A stretch of DNA of 64,000 bases from Capitulum mitella. Taxonomy: Eukaryota; Arthropoda; Thecostraca; Pollicipedomorpha; Pollicipedidae. This document shows positions 34,697-47,464 of this stretch, piece after piece. The translations under genes were made by a program, and so were the position numbers. The stretch spans positions 8,439,838-8,503,837 of the forward strand of contig CP099842.1 in the NCBI GenBank assembly GCA_030062745.1, in the 5' to 3' direction. The notes beneath the pieces were generated by a model. It was not told the origin of the DNA, did no database searches, and saw only the letters and a program-made list of their open reading frames with translations. Position 1 is the first letter of the stretch; the number at the start of each line of letters is the position of its first letter.

Positions 34697-36981
34697 TTAA
34701 CCCTCGCCGGACGCCAGAACTTTTAATCACGTCCCGGACGAAGGTGTGATTGCAATCCTCATCTCATTTACTCTGACAAAAATTGGGTTATGAAACAAAA
34801 ACGAGCTTATAGCACTTATCTTTGTGACCCGTATGACGCCTGATTTAACCCCTCAGAGTATCTGATGACTTCTCAGGTCACGGGGAAAGAGTGTTCACCG
34901 TTTATGATCCTCACTATCGTAATGATAGTATTCTAGCACTTCGGTCGGCAGACCATGTTTTCGTAGCGGCCTGGTTTTGAAATTGATCAGTCGTGGTTCG
35001 TGATTGTTTTTTTTTACTTCAAGGTCAGGTCAATGAAAGGTGAGCTATCATTGTCAGCCTTTGGTATGCCGCTAGCGCATGAAATGATGTTGAATTACCA
35101 CAGACTGGAGTTATGATGACCTAGAAAAAAAAAATACTTTTAAAAAATAATGATATTCGTGGTTAATGAAATCGGAGACCAGCAAACATGTAATCGGCTC
35201 AGAGCTGTTTGAAGGTCACAAAGAATCATTTACCTGAAATGGCCTGTAAGAGGTCACTGCCCTTTGCAAGCCTGATATGTTGTCAGGCATATCCAACCAT
35301 GTGGCTCAGATCCAGAAAAACGGCTTGCAGGTCATCCATAATGACGTCATAAATGCTTGACCTGACATGTCTTGGTTAAAACGTTTCTTTAGATGACGTT
35401 TGGAAAAGGTGTAAGGCCGGACAGTGCAAATTTCAAGCTCTTACTCATGGGCGCAGCCAGGATTTTCTTAAGGGGGAGGGGAGCTCGGTGGGAACTGGAA
35501 TCGTACGAAAACCGCCTGCTGAGAAGGCGATGAGTAATGGGTTTCAAAAGAAAATGCAGGCTTTAGAGGAGGAGGCGCCACCCCCCCCCCCCCCGGCTGC
35601 GCCTCTTTACGCAGGTCTGCAGTCTGAAAACCTTAACGAGCGAGCTACCTCGCCTCGTCTCGCCAGGAGGTTTAACCCTATTCCCGGAGGGCTAGACGGT
35701 ATGGTCGATTCCCGGCAGGGGGGGCGGATTCGGCCCCCCCTGAGATCTCGAGAACTACTCGTCCGATTTCATCGCAACAAACGGCAATCGACTTGCCGTG
35801 ACGTGAACTACATTTTTATAAAAACAAATTTTCAAAATTTTGAAATTTGTGGATACAGGAAGGCAAAAATGTCAAAATGGGGGGTACTTTTGGACTTCTT
35901 ATAACTTCGTTGTTTATGGACCGATGTCAATGAAACTGGCATGAATCGAGAGATTATGGATAGGGCGTTTACCATGGGTCCCCAAATCTGACATTTTCAG
36001 AAAATTCATGGGCGTTCACAGGGTTCCAAAAATAGGAGGATTAATTTTCTAACAACTGGATGAACAAAAGAGGCAAACACCCTTTTTTGGCTTCTGCTAG
36101 TCATGTTATACTAAAGAAGTAGAAATCGCATTAAAATGTTTGTATAATGTTAGCATAGGCGGTGCCAGGGACATGAAAAAGGGGGAACTGTCATGGTCAC
36201 ACGTTTCTCAGATCAACTTGCGACCTTTGACCTTAAATGACCTCCAGTGACCTTGGGGTCACTTGGAATGATCTCCTGTGCATTTAATATTATCTTTAAA
36301 CGTTTTCAATCATTTGAATTCACTCTATTTCAAAAATTTCATTTTATGGCTATTGCGATATAGGGTACGTGCACTGACATTTTAGGTCATACCTCCGTGA
36401 CCCGACCTGATATCAAGCTAAAACTTGGTACACAAGTAGACAGCACCGTTCTACGTCATACGTATTCCGGGTTTGGCATTTGAAAAAACGGCCCCGAAAT
36501 TATAGCGAAAAAAACAAATTTTGAGTTTTGACCTTGACCTGACCTTGTAAAATGACCTCAGGAGAACAGAACTATATCTACACATTGCCCAACTATTTAG
36601 CTATACATCCATATAAAGTTTTAAGTTCTATCTTAAAAACTGTGTTTTTGGCAGACATTTTACTTTTACCCTTAACATGGCCAAAAATGGCATGAGGTGC
36701 CTCCCAAAAACGTTGCCTGGCTCCGCCCCTGTGAAAAATAGAACTTTGAAATTTTGTCACGGCACGTAGAAAGATTAGCTAGGAAAAGTCACCAAGTTTC
36801 GTGAAGCTGCGTTAAAAAGCCTAGAATTGGCAAGCAAAAAACCCGAGGGAGGCGGATTCCGCCCCCCCCCCCTGCCGGGAATAGGGTTAAAACACAGGAC
36901 TCATTTGACCTGTTTCGCATGAAAATCGGACGGGTAGATCCCGAGGACCAGGAGAAGAACAAGCCCCCCGCCGAGATTTAG
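34697..36981 (+). mobile_element. Fam6 TTAA MITE, interrupted by Fam1 copy 3
   Basis: The left long end is TTAACCCTCGCCGGACG (from 34697), with CCCGGACGAAGG repeated 27 bp further in. The probable right short end is GCCGAGATTTAG, ending at 36981, a degenerate match to CGGCGAGGGTTAA. Subtracting the 1219-bp Fam1 insertion leaves about 1.07 kb, the usual family length. The interior has AGGTCA hexamers (about 34877, 35020-35037). The right end is weak, so the pairing of ends is an inference. Confidence 0.5.
35672..36890 (+). mobile_element. Fam1 TTAA MITE, copy 3 (full length)
   Basis: Bounded by TTAA at 35672-35675 and 36887-36890. The left long end has CCCTATTCCCGGAGGG, a 28-bp step to ATTCCCGGCAGGGG, a perfect 10-bp-stem hairpin of G7/C7 arms (35716-35742) and GAGATCTCGAGAACTACTCG. 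The right short end has its own G/C hairpin (about 36850-36875). The interior carries GACCTTTGACCTT (a near DR1) at about 36219 and TGACCTTGACCTGACCTTG at about 36530. It is 1219 bp and close to copy 4, so relatively young. It has no coding capacity. Confidence 0.95.
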
Positions 36982-39689
36982 CTGTGAAACCAAGGACGCT
37001 GAATAATCGAAATAGTCAAAACAACTAAACCGACGGTATCCGATCTCTAGGAAGCCTATACTCCAGCTGTGTCTCTCCCCCGTCGACAGTCAGCAACTGC
37101 GGCTGCACCAGCGTCCCAGAAGACCTTTTCGACTTCACTTCAGCTGCTGGACGCTGCACAAGAGATGCTTGAACTCTTGTGCGTGTGACAACAGCTATCG
37201 TGCTGTCGTCTATCGGCGGTCAAGAAAAGTACAGGCCTTGCACATCTGCCGCCAGGGGCACCATCGTCGCCCGGTCAATGCATCTCCTTCGCTCTCTCGC
37301 CACCAGGCGTCTCAGCTGCTGGGACTAGCTGCGGTGGGCGGAGCGACAGGCGTCACCGATGGCCTTACGCCACGCCCACTCACCAAGATAGACATCAGTG
37401 GAGCGTGGCATGCATACCAGGGGCATGGTCGTCGGGGCGATTGTTGGGGCGGAGCGAACACGGGACAGACATTTGTTTTCTACATGCTTGCTTCCCCCTC
37501 TCCACTTGGCGCACATCGAGGGAAGTGAGATAGACCGATTCCGATGTCGATGACAGGTCATCGGCCATGTTCCGTGCTTTTCGTTTATTGTGGACGCCAA
37601 ATCCAGGGGGACGTTGCGCTTTCCATAAAATGTTCGGCACGGTATGCATCGGCGTGATTTAAGCTTATCCCAGTTGATGGTTTCCTTAAGCCGCCACTTG
37701 CAGGGCCGAGACGTTGGATGCCCTACTTTCTTGTCTGCCGTATAACTCCTTAAACAAACGGCACAGCGTCGTCAGATCTGCAGCATCCCTCGGTACATCA
37801 ACGGTGCACATTCTAGTGTCTGTGAAGACATCCAAGGTGATGTCAATATGGCATCACAGAAATAGTATTTTTGCGATTTTGTTGCTTTTTTCCAGGTTTA
37901 CCTGACCATTATCAATAAAATAGTCATGCAGGGTGGTCGGTAGTAGGCATGCAATATGTGTCATAGCATCACCAAACGTCGAGGTAGACTACCATGACCT
38001 CACACAAAGCCATCATGAGATATGTTTTCATAAACGCGATTTTTCTAACGCGTCGCCAATTACGTCGTAAAACAAGTTGTGACAGTCATTTGAGGATATT
38101 CTGGTACAAACACGAGGCTTAAAATGCATTTGGTGGAGTCTGATGGTGTTTGCGCCATGTTAGGAATACTGCGTAAAATTGACTTCAGTTTTCCTGTGCC
38201 CCTAATTTCCTCACATAGACGTGAATTCTGTAATCTCCAATTTGGGCGGGAAAGACGCGCGGTCAAATATTGCCCGTCGGTGCAACATGTAACTTGATGT
38301 CCTTGAGGTTCAAAACAATGACATACTTGAGTTCGCACCATCAGGGGAAACCGATTATCTTATACATCCAATCGATCAACCGTTGACGATGTGCGTAAAT
38401 AAATAGATAAATAAATAGACGCATAAATGTATGACGGAATCAGTATATTGATTGCCAGTGCAAAGCTTGATCTCCACCCCTGCAAGTCCAAAGTGGCGAA
38501 TATTTCAACAGCTACCGGCATAAAGATCCATACTGCCTTGTTTATTTTTCCGTAATCACGCTCGTATTTCCATAACATCCGGTAGCAGAAAATATTAGAA
38601 CCTTGGCAAAGCATTGGTAAAGGCCACAATGGAATGTACGCCGCGCAACACGCGCAGAGGAGGATCTTGGAATCACTTGCAGATACAGGAGAGTGGTCAA
38701 AATCTCCTTACAATCTTTGAATGCCTAGCAGACCTGTAAGGTTTGTGTTTTTGTGCAGCGGTTGCAAATCTCTCACTTGTTCGCACCCCCGTACGTAACA
38801 GGATGGATGATGGATAACACATACGGATGATTATAACTGGTGGATGTAACAGGATGTAGAATGAACAAAAAGCAAGCAAACACTTGCATTTTCCACAAAC
38901 GACGTTAAACCACCCACCTAAATTTATGACGAGGATCGTCTAAAATTAACCGTATTCATTCGATTGCAAGTGATGATAAGGCTTTTTTGATTTACTTACA
39001 TTTACTCCCTTTTGGTAAAAAGCGGATTCAACATTTTCCCCAGCACTGTTTTTGTGTTTCTGCTGGTTGTAGTGGGAGCACAAAATTTGCGCACGGGGTG
39101 CAGACAATGGGTGACTGCGGTTTGCAGGTTCCAGATTGGGCAATGAAACTTCCAATGTTCGTGGTCAAGACCTTCCATGTCAAATGAGGTAGTATGTCCA
39201 ATATCTGTTTTGACATAATTGCTTTTTAAATAATAAAAAAGAAAACTCTTTCGACATACGTAGAACAGTTGATTTTAGCTCAGTCGATTTCGGAGTCCAT
39301 ATCATCGGACTGAGAGCCACAGTCGGCCGTTATTTGTGAACAGAGCCAAACAAAGCGACATGAAAGCATAACGTGCGCATTTTCTTTTGGGCTCCTCCAT
39401 TACTCCTACCTGTATCTGACGAGACTTGAATTTGTCGAAAAACGGTGCTTTTTCGGAACTAAATTTCAAGATGACAAAACACGTGAGATGGCCTGGAAGA
39501 CAAAAACATGTCAGTATACTTGAAATCAGGATAACGGCCTGTTTTAGTCGGATGTTTAATTAAAAAACATATATTATGGAAATGCGGTTTTTCTTAAAAT
39601 AAAACCCAAATGCTGTCCCAGGATAATGTTGAAAGGGGTAGTCTTTTCTTTTTTATTCCTGAAAAATTACGATTCGAATTGCGAAATGA
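36982..39689. other. Unassigned DNA
   Basis: A GC-richer patch at 37060-37500 carries a 119-codon plus frame (37169-37528) without a recognisable domain. A 93-codon minus frame (38341-38060) is Cys-rich at its start but otherwise anonymous. A short AT microsatellite (AAATAGATAAATAAATAG) lies at about 38397-38415. No element ends are recognised. Confidence 0.45.
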
Positions 39690-39800
39690 AGCATAGCTGT
39701 CACCATGTAGTCATTGACCCCTCTTTTTCTGGTACCTGGATCCGCCTGTGAACACCTGCAATATGTGCATGGCATGGCATGTGGCACACATGGAAATATT
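39690..39800 (+). repeat. Direct repeat, left copy
   Basis: CCCTCTTTTTCTGGTACCTGGATCC-type sequence (39718-39742) followed by GCATGTGGCACACATGGAAAT matches 41983-42110 in the same order, with the TA microsatellite inserted in the right copy. The two copies bracket a Gypsy fossil and a Fam5 fragment. Confidence 0.6.
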
Positions 39801-40441
39801 TCCTTGACACACACAATCTCACCTGATCCAGAACATAGGACAAAAATCTTCAGATTTTCAAAAAATACCCCTTTTATGTGCTCTGATTATCTTCATCAGT
39901 CTATTATTTGGAAATGTGATGCGCTTATGATCTCAAGCTGAACTTTAAGCACAATACAAAGTCGCATTCACAATATGTTTGAATCTGATAGCCAGCTGGC
40001 AGCAGCTCTACGCATGATGTTTTTTTTTGCGGCATTAGCGACTGCGGAGAGGGCGTCCATTAGCGCTCGCTGCATAGACATATGGAGACATTTTTATCTT
40101 TATCTCATAACTGTAGGAAACCTACGCACACTTTATGAAATTTAAGGGTGCCGTCGAAATCAGTGACTTTTTTACGTATGATGTTATTATTCTAGTTATC
40201 AAAGCGACGAAAACGGATCCGCACTTTTTGTTTTACTGAACCTTCGCAGAGGCCAAATCACGCTGTACACTTGGATTTCAAAGTCTGGAAACCGTGTCTA
40301 GCGATAGAAGAAGCTTCTGCAGTTGCAGCTACTTCCATTTCGACAATTTGTAATGGCCAAACATACATATTGAATGTGTGGCGAACCGAAATGTGTGATT
40401 TCTGGCACACTCAACCTTCAGATGCACCCGCACTTTTTAAT

Positions 40442-40840
40442 CTAGCCCGGCACTGGCTGGGGTATTTTGACTCTTTCTATCGACGGGGGCGAGATGTCTA
40501 AGGCCCACCCGGTCTATCTCTAGAATTAGTCGATCGATTCGGCTGATTTAACCGGTAATCAACAGCACTCAACCGTGAGGTCTCATGATATGCGTATTCC
40601 CTGTTTAGGTCACCGATGACATCATAGGTCAGGTCAAACATCCCCCAAAATTGTTTTCCTTTGAGCCGCCTGATCAAAATCAAAAGTAGACGTACACTGA
40701 AGTTTCCATAATAGTATGTCTCAGGCAGCTTGCATTTTCTGCGTGGCACCTGACGGAAGGTCATCAAAGGTCAAGATCACAGGCGAGGTGAGATTTGACG
40801 TCCGTGCTAGCAAGTTACGTAATGCATGTTTCTCCCACAA
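40442..40840 (+). mobile_element. Fam5 TTAA MITE fragment
   Basis: The long end is CTAGCCCGGCACTGGCTGGGG (40442 onward), with CTATCGACGGGGGCGAG about 27 bp in, matching the reverse complement of the right end of 24499-25650. Homology continues through GAGGTCTCATGAT, GGCAGCTTGC and GAGATTTGACGTCCG to about 40840, where it stops against the Gypsy fossil region. It is truncated and no short end was found. Confidence 0.65.
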
Positions 40841-40879
40841 ACTGTCATTTGACTAGGTTTGATTTCAATCATTTCAATG

Positions 40880-41710
40880 AGCTTGTGCACAAGCTCGTGC
40901 CTTTGATCATATGTTCAGTGGCATATGTACACAGATACATTTAGCATACGCATCAGCGAAATGAGCTACCCTATTATAACGCGCAAAACATGCACCGAGG
41001 ACGTCCGGGGGACTCTGGCTAGCGCTCCCCATCTGACGAGCTTGAGGAAGCTGCAGCTTATCAGCTGGACGGGGCTGTAACAGGTCCAGCATTGTCTAAA
41101 GCTTTTTCACCAGCGTCCCTTCAGCCGGCGTCACACCAGTGCGGCGGTTTTCCAGATCACATAAAAACGAGGACGTTTGGAGCTGGAGAAGCCTGTTGTC
41201 TCCGCTACTCGGTGAGGCCTTCAGGCTGGACCTCATTGCTTGCACCATTTGATCCAGCGGAGCATTGGACTGTGGTCTGTAGGGCGCTATTCTGATGTTT
41301 GATGTCTAGCTGCGTCATGAAATCTTCAAAGTCCCGAGGTCATCTGCGGCTGTTGTTGGTTACTTTTTGTACTAGGATTCTGCAGTGCTTGAATATCTCT
41401 GACGGTTTTTCTTTGGTCTTAAGGGTGGTTCTTTCCTCCATTGATAAAATTTCTGGCCATTCTGAATGAAAGTCCACTTCCGCCAAGCGGACCGGCATTT
41501 AAATGGCCGCTAAACGGGCCCAAAATTCAGATGTGCTCGTTGCCATGGCTTTTAAATGCACTCCCAAAACTGAAGAAACACAGATGATCGCTCACTTCTC
41601 ACAACTTGACATCTAGCGCAGTCCTGCACGACCTTTTCGATCTGATCATTCACCTCCAGCCACCGCTACAGACTACTGACGCGGTTGATGAAAATTAGGG
41701 ATCATTTTGT
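40880..41710 (-). mobile_element. Ty3/Gypsy LTR-retrotransposon fossil (integrase region)
   Basis: The minus strand carries recognisable pieces of a Gypsy-type integrase: the zinc-binding CARCQ segment near 41640, parts of the catalytic core, and the region after the core (LDLLQPRPADKL, near 41080). It is a fragment with multiple breaks. I see no gag, protease or reverse transcriptase next to it. Clear LTRs are not established, although a direct-repeat pair at 39.7 and 42.0 kb brackets it. It is an old fossil. Confidence 0.75.
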
Positions 41711-41974
41711 TACAGGTATTGTTGGAAAATTATCAAATTTATCAAACCAGAATTATCAAAGGTTATTTGAAAATTAATTTACAGAGAAATGTAGTTCTAT
41801 AGATCGGGTGCTTTAATATTTCTACGTATTTCCTGAAAGCAAGAAATATTATCTATTTTGTAGCGTAGCATTCCTTAGCTATCGCCATCTAGCGGATACC
41901 AAAGAAGCTATCGAGATCTGTTGGTACTAATATGTACGAACCCAAAGTCGCTAATGCCGCAGATGGAACACCAT

Positions 41975-42031
41975 GACGTAGAAAGCTACCCCATTTTTTC
42001 TGGTAACTGGATCCGACCACGGTCATTGGTC

Positions 42032-42087
<56 letters not shown>

Positions 42088-42115
42088 CATGTGACAGATG
42101 TGGAAATGTTTTATG
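41975..42115 (+). repeat. Direct repeat, right copy, with TA microsatellite
   Basis: Matches 39690-39800 (TTTTTCTGGTAACTGGATCC, then CATGTGACAGATGTGGAAAT). A TA microsatellite of about 54 bp (42032-42085) has expanded within this copy. Confidence 0.6.
42032..42085. repeat. TA dinucleotide microsatellite
   Basis: Roughly 25 TA units with a few TG interruptions near the left side. Confidence 0.97.
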
Positions 42116-42389
42116 AAAAAAGATAGCTCGCCAGACTCAAACTATGTTGTACAATGAATTAACATTTCCAAAAATATTTACGCAGTTTACGTGCCCAGGA
42201 AACTTTTATAAATTTTCCAGATCGAAATCTTCCTGGCATATGCGACAAATAAACCAATTTTCGGCAGAATGGCATAGAGAAAAAACAAAATCGGTTATAA
42301 AACGTAGTCAGACAGCTCGTATAAATAAACCACTATGTAAACCCCTCTTTGGTCCCCCTATCCCCAGTTTTCAAAATGTTTAGCATTTC

Positions 42390-42543
42390 CTTCTCGGAAA
42401 TATAAATCTTGCTACAGCCTATGGAACGCCGTTTTGTACTACAAGATGAGACTAATAGTTTTCGAGATCGCAGGGGGAGGGAAAAATAGGCCCCCTCCCC
42501 GCACGAAACTGTACGCACGGTCAGAATCGCAGAACAGCGTTAA
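42390..42543 (-). mobile_element. TTAA-MITE long end (separate family), truncated
   Basis: Read leftwards from 42543: TTAACGCTGTTCTGCG, then TTTCGTGCGGGGAGGGGG 27-28 bp in, a G/C hairpin (CCCCCTCCCC facing GGGGGAGGG) and ATCTCGAAAACTATTAGTCTC. That is the same order of parts as the Fam1 long end. Nothing recognisable continues past about 42390, so the element is truncated or strongly decayed. Confidence 0.55.
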
Positions 42544-45217
42544 AATTCTTTGGCCAATCTCCGTCGGAATTCCATGTTTTTTTTTAGAGTTTTTAAAGAT
42601 TATCTGTGCTTGATTAACACACCTCTTCGTCATAACCAGATTTATGAACCGACTCCGTTCAACATGGTAAGTGGTGTATCCTGCTGTTACAGGTAGATAG
42701 CTGACAACAGATAGCAGAAATAAGGAATTTGGTAACGTAACATTGGTACTCAGTTTGCTCCGCTTCTGGCAGCATACGTAGAATGTTTGAATCCGAAACA
42801 AGCAAGCAAGCAAGCACGCTCGCTCGGATTCAGAGGTCTCCATTGCGCCACCTATATGACTGAGGAATTCAGTCACTGTCTTCGCTCGCTTCCTGACTCT
42901 GTCTGAAACCAGTTTCTACATCCGACAGACTGCTGAGGCAGAGTACTGCACTGAATTGCAAAGATGGTTCCGTCCGCGTAAATGCATCAAATCGGCGGCA
43001 AAAGCCAGAGTTTGCATTTCTATGAATATTTCATTTTCGTCCCCATCTTAAGACTACAGGGTGCCGTGCAACACGGGCGGACGACTAACATAAAATTGCT
43101 TTCTCGAAAGGGCTGCTGTTGATTTTTGAACCCAGAATTCCCATCTCAAATTTCCCATTTAGATTCGGTTGAGTTTTTGTGGGCCAGACATCCAACATTC
43201 CGTCTAAATCACTTGGAACAAAGGTTCCTTGCACTTCATCGTAAGTCCGGGTTAAATCTATTCCAAAACTGTTCTAAATCCAAACAAATGAACAGGTCAG
43301 GAATAGCATTGCCAATCTGTTTCCTTAGAAATGTATATTATACTTTACAGAAAAACTCCCAGTTTTATGAAAATAACACATGAAAACATGTTTGCGTCCA
43401 GTCATGTTTTTAAATGATAACGTTTGCGAAAGGCAGATAAGTTGCCTTTGAGGCAACATAAATCACCTGTAAAGAATACTTGTTCTTAATCTGATCAGAC
43501 GAGAAATTCGGGATCATCTGCAATTTTCGGGTTCTCCGTGTCTTTCAACAAGTCCATTTGGTGGAATGAAAATAAATCATTTGTTCCTACGGTACGTAAC
43601 ATTACATGACGACCAATATGTTATTTTGCCATCTGAAAAGTACTCCTTTAAATTTGGCCCAAACCCTTCGAAATGAACAGCGTTGGGATTAGCGTTCATA
43701 TTAGGTAGAGCTGGCTGTGCAGACCCTGACCACTCCGTCCTATTAGGCCAAGACCGGCGTCATTTTCTTCTAGGTATCGGACCAGGTAATGCCTAGGGAT
43801 CTTTTACGCATCGTCAAAGTACTCGACCATCACGTCCGCGCCTTGTGAGCAACGAACCCACGGTGGCTGCCGCACGCCGTTATTGGCCGAGCTCGTTACT
43901 GCAGAGCCTCAGAGACGACTTTCAGTTGTTCCCCCCCCCCACCCACACAGTCAACCCAGAGGAGCCGTATCATGTGGCGGAGATCCTTGGCCTCTGCAGC
44001 GGAGCTGCTCTCTGGGGAGACCGATGTAGTGTGTGGAAGCGTTAATTATTCGTACCTGCGCTGCGCTATTTTGGGTTTCGTCGATCGTACCATTATCTCA
44101 GGTGGCGCTGAGAAGCTAATCATAGCTTGTGCGTCGTTTCGAGGTTACTTGACTGCGTAATTGGCCCATGACCTTCATGAAGTTGCATAAATCTTGCTCG
44201 GCATCCGGATAGTTTCCATGGTTCGATTCATGGATTGGGCTTGATTGAATTTTCAAATAGTCAAGATGTGAATTAGAATGGCTACGATCATGGTTTTACT
44301 CGATGCCATGGATTATAATGGGTTCGATAAAACAAAACTGCTTGTTCTGAGGTCATAATAGCTTATAACTTTAAAATAGTTAAACGCATAATATTTACAC
44401 ATTGACGCTTTGCAAAACGGCGCAGAATTAATTCGGTTACCTGGCTGTGTTGTATTCAAAAGTATTGGTGGCCACAAGTAATGACGAATCATTAAGTCCA
44501 ACGCAGACCTGAGAGTAATTAGTATTTGTTATTTTGGGATTATAGCATTACTATGATGTTTCATTAGTCATTGGTGGGGCCACAGTGAAATTTCATGTGC
44601 GGACTGGTGTCAAAATTTATCGTCATCCTACATCTTGTCTTTCTAAAACAATGTAAAATCTCCAAAAGTTGCGATGAATCGGATATCAGGTCCGACTGCA
44701 AATGTTCCGGCCGCCTCCTGTTGGGTGCGCCTCTGCCAAGATGACCTTTTCCAACCAGGGGGAAGTTTCTGGGTCACTTGTAAGAGGCTACTTGACCTTT
44801 GTCGATTGGACAGCTGATAAATCTCAAGAGCACAGGCATGGTACGCCTGGGTGCGGGCTGCGATGTGGACAGGCCACTGCTGACGGGGAGGCTACTGCTG
44901 ACAGGGATGCAAGAAAATACCATAAACAGTACATGCCAGGGAGACGATAGTGGTGTCGGGGTTTCGTGGAGTGTGTCGCAAACTCCTACAGCTTGTGTAT
45001 GTCCTGGGCTCAAATCCCCTCATCGCTTATGATCATTTTTCTTCTGTGAACAAAGCAATTTTCCGAGTACCCAAAAATCATCCCCGATACATGGTTTCCT
45101 AGCACGTCAGTAAGGTTTTGGGACAAGACAATTACGTCACAATGAATCATGTCTCCTGCATAGTAATTTTACACAGCCCAATGGTCCCGAACAAAATAAA
45201 GAACTTTCGGAATATAT
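42544..45217. other. Unassigned DNA
   Basis: No gene recognised. A 145-codon minus frame (42876-42439) runs into the MITE end and is not credible as a whole. Sequence at 44951-45012 (GTGGAGTGTGTCGC ... GGGCTCAAATCCCC) resembles a degenerate tRNA with a B-box-like GGCTCAAATCC, perhaps another SINE head. A C homopolymer lies at about 43930-43940. Confidence 0.4.
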
Positions 45218-45225
45218 TAGCCGTC

Positions 45226-45527
45226 CTTAGATATCGACCTGTGTAAATGATTGGGTATAAGCATTTGCATTTATTTCCGTGTATATAGGTGTGTATATAT
45301 GTATATATGCATATACATAGAAGATAGAAAGATGAATGGATACATCGCTTTAAACTTCATCGTTTATGTTCCATTTCTTATCTATTGCGGCCGTTTTTTC
45401 GCTATTATTTCTCGTTCCCCTTTAAAACGGCAGAAAGTATTGGGGGGCCCAAACCAACATTAGAGGGGTGCAGATCAACATTGAGTGGGCCAGGGCCCTC
45501 TTAAAAGAACACAAACTGATACCCCTA
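45226..45527 (+). mobile_element. hAT-type MITE (Fam3), short copy with target duplication
   Basis: It begins CTTAGATATCGACC and ends GATACCCCTA, so the terminal inverted repeat is a decayed CAGGGGTGTC. The flanks TAGCCGTC (45218-45225) and TAGCCTTC (45528-45535) match at 7 of 8 positions, consistent with a hAT 8-bp target duplication. The interior matches the other two copies (GTAAATGATTGGG, GATA-like stretch, AAACGGCAGAAAG, GGGCCAGGGCCCTC). It is about 300 bp and lacks roughly 90 bp near the left side relative to the other copies. Confidence 0.78.
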
Positions 45528-45535
45528 TAGCCTTC

Positions 45536-47464
45536 GACAACATTTCCAGGGCTTTCAAATTTTAATCCCGCGGAAAGTGAAAGCTCCAAAACGCCGAAGC
45601 GTTTTTCCGAGACTCGACTATCTGCAGCGCTCCCCTCGCTTGGTTAAAGTCAAGATGTAAGTGATGGTGCACTCGATGAGTCGATGCTAGACCGGAATAA
45701 GTAAAGTGGCCTTAATCCATCTCACTTGCAACATTAAAAAATGCTCCATAATCTACGAACCTTCCCTGGTCGTCGTACCCAAGGTTGCTGCAAACATATA
45801 ACGTATACTATGTAGTGCAACAGATATGCGTGTTTTTTGTGTTTGGAAGGAACGATGACGACTATAAAATAATTATGCCTTTGTGGTCAAGGTGAAATGG
45901 TAGTTATCTAGTGCTTCGGTTTATGATGCTATTGAATTAAATTAACATTTACAATATAGCATAATGAAAGTACTAACTAAACTGAATTCTGAATTATGAA
46001 TCCCTGTATTGGGCTTGTAACCAGAATGATGGCAACGATCTGCAATGGACTTTTTGTGGTATCATTAATGCTACCTTCCTTTCACCACATGTCTTATGCC
46101 TGAGCGCAGCACCATACTTGAAGCAATGCTAGGAGGGACATCCGTTGTCGTGTCTTCAGCCGGTATTCCCGAGTCATCTTCATACCACTTCCACGTTCAT
46201 ACCAGTTCCTCGTGTGTAGGAGTCTTCTTTGATTCCTTAAATCTTTCGTGTGTATTATAACCTCGGTTTATCGAGTATACACTTGCGTACAAGTGCAATA
46301 ATATACAACAAATTAATACATCAAATGCGTCAGATGGACAGTTGTGCTCACTGAGTTCCCACTGATGTGATATACGAAAATCCTTGAAGCATGTCTCGCC
46401 GACTTGTAAGCCCGTGGCCAGCTATTTGGAACTGCGAGACAAATCCAGCGCTCGATATCTGGTTATCTGCGTATTTAGAAAGCATGAATACTGGTGGTCT
46501 CAACATGATCAGCAATTCATCAGGAAATAAGTATCCTAATCAGCACCAAGTGCATGTGAAGCCAGCTGTTTTACCGAGGTGAAACAATGAGAAGCCTCAT
46601 ATGTAGATGTACAGTTCGTCAGTTCACAACGTTATTTACTATTCCGCTTTACAGGAAGGCGAGATGATATAGCTTTTGCATTACGACCGATGCTAGCATT
46701 TTTGTTACCAGTGAAACCGATTGAATATGGGGAGACCTATTGCTTCAATAAACCGATTACGCATATGAAGCAGTCAATAGCTTTCCGAGCTATTCCTGTG
46801 AGTAGCAACCTTAAATGCATTTTTGCATTTCTTCTGCTAAACCATGTGTTTGCCTCCACGCCAACCAATTTCCGGGGCATGTTACCTTAAAGTTGCGGGA
46901 TGGGTGTCGCCCAGGTGCTGACAATATCAAAAAGACTACATGCGACGAATGTCCGAAATAAAAATCTCATAATGGGAGTTTGTGCATTTTCCAACAAAGT
47001 TCATGCTGTCGCTGTCATTCCAGCTATGCCAGTCTCCACTTGCATAGCTGTGAAGTCCTGCGATCGCCACCCATGGTTATTTTTCCAACACACGCATAAA
47101 TAGCAAGGGAAATGTCTGTGAAAATTGGACTAAGCGATGACAACCGTTTTGTCCATGTTTTAGGCACCTAATTCAATCAAAAGTGTCGGATTCTGCCAGG
47201 TCATAGAGTTAGGACTTTATTCGCGGGTTGTGACACTTGCCTGTGTGTCTCTCAAATTCTCCGAGTCGCACATCTGATGATCACGCCTTTCATATATTAC
47301 TAGATAGTAATACTTCTGACTGCCAGCTACTCGAGTTCTTGCACGACATGCAATACTAGGACCAAAAAATGTGAGGTCCAACTTAGCCATCGCCAGCACA
47401 GCGGTTCAAGGTCAGTGTTGATGCCAATGGCCCTTTTGATTCTGCAATGGTCTCGAAGGGTCCA
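45536..47464. other. Unassigned DNA
   Basis: Short plus-strand frames at 46391-46582, 46690-46890 and 46900-47103 are consecutive and weakly protein-like, but no family or splice structure is recognisable. No repeats identified. Confidence 0.45.

Noticed and set aside
38060-38341. Cys-rich small protein on the minus strand
   Set aside because: Only a few Cys/His residues near the start, no signal peptide and no known spacing pattern.
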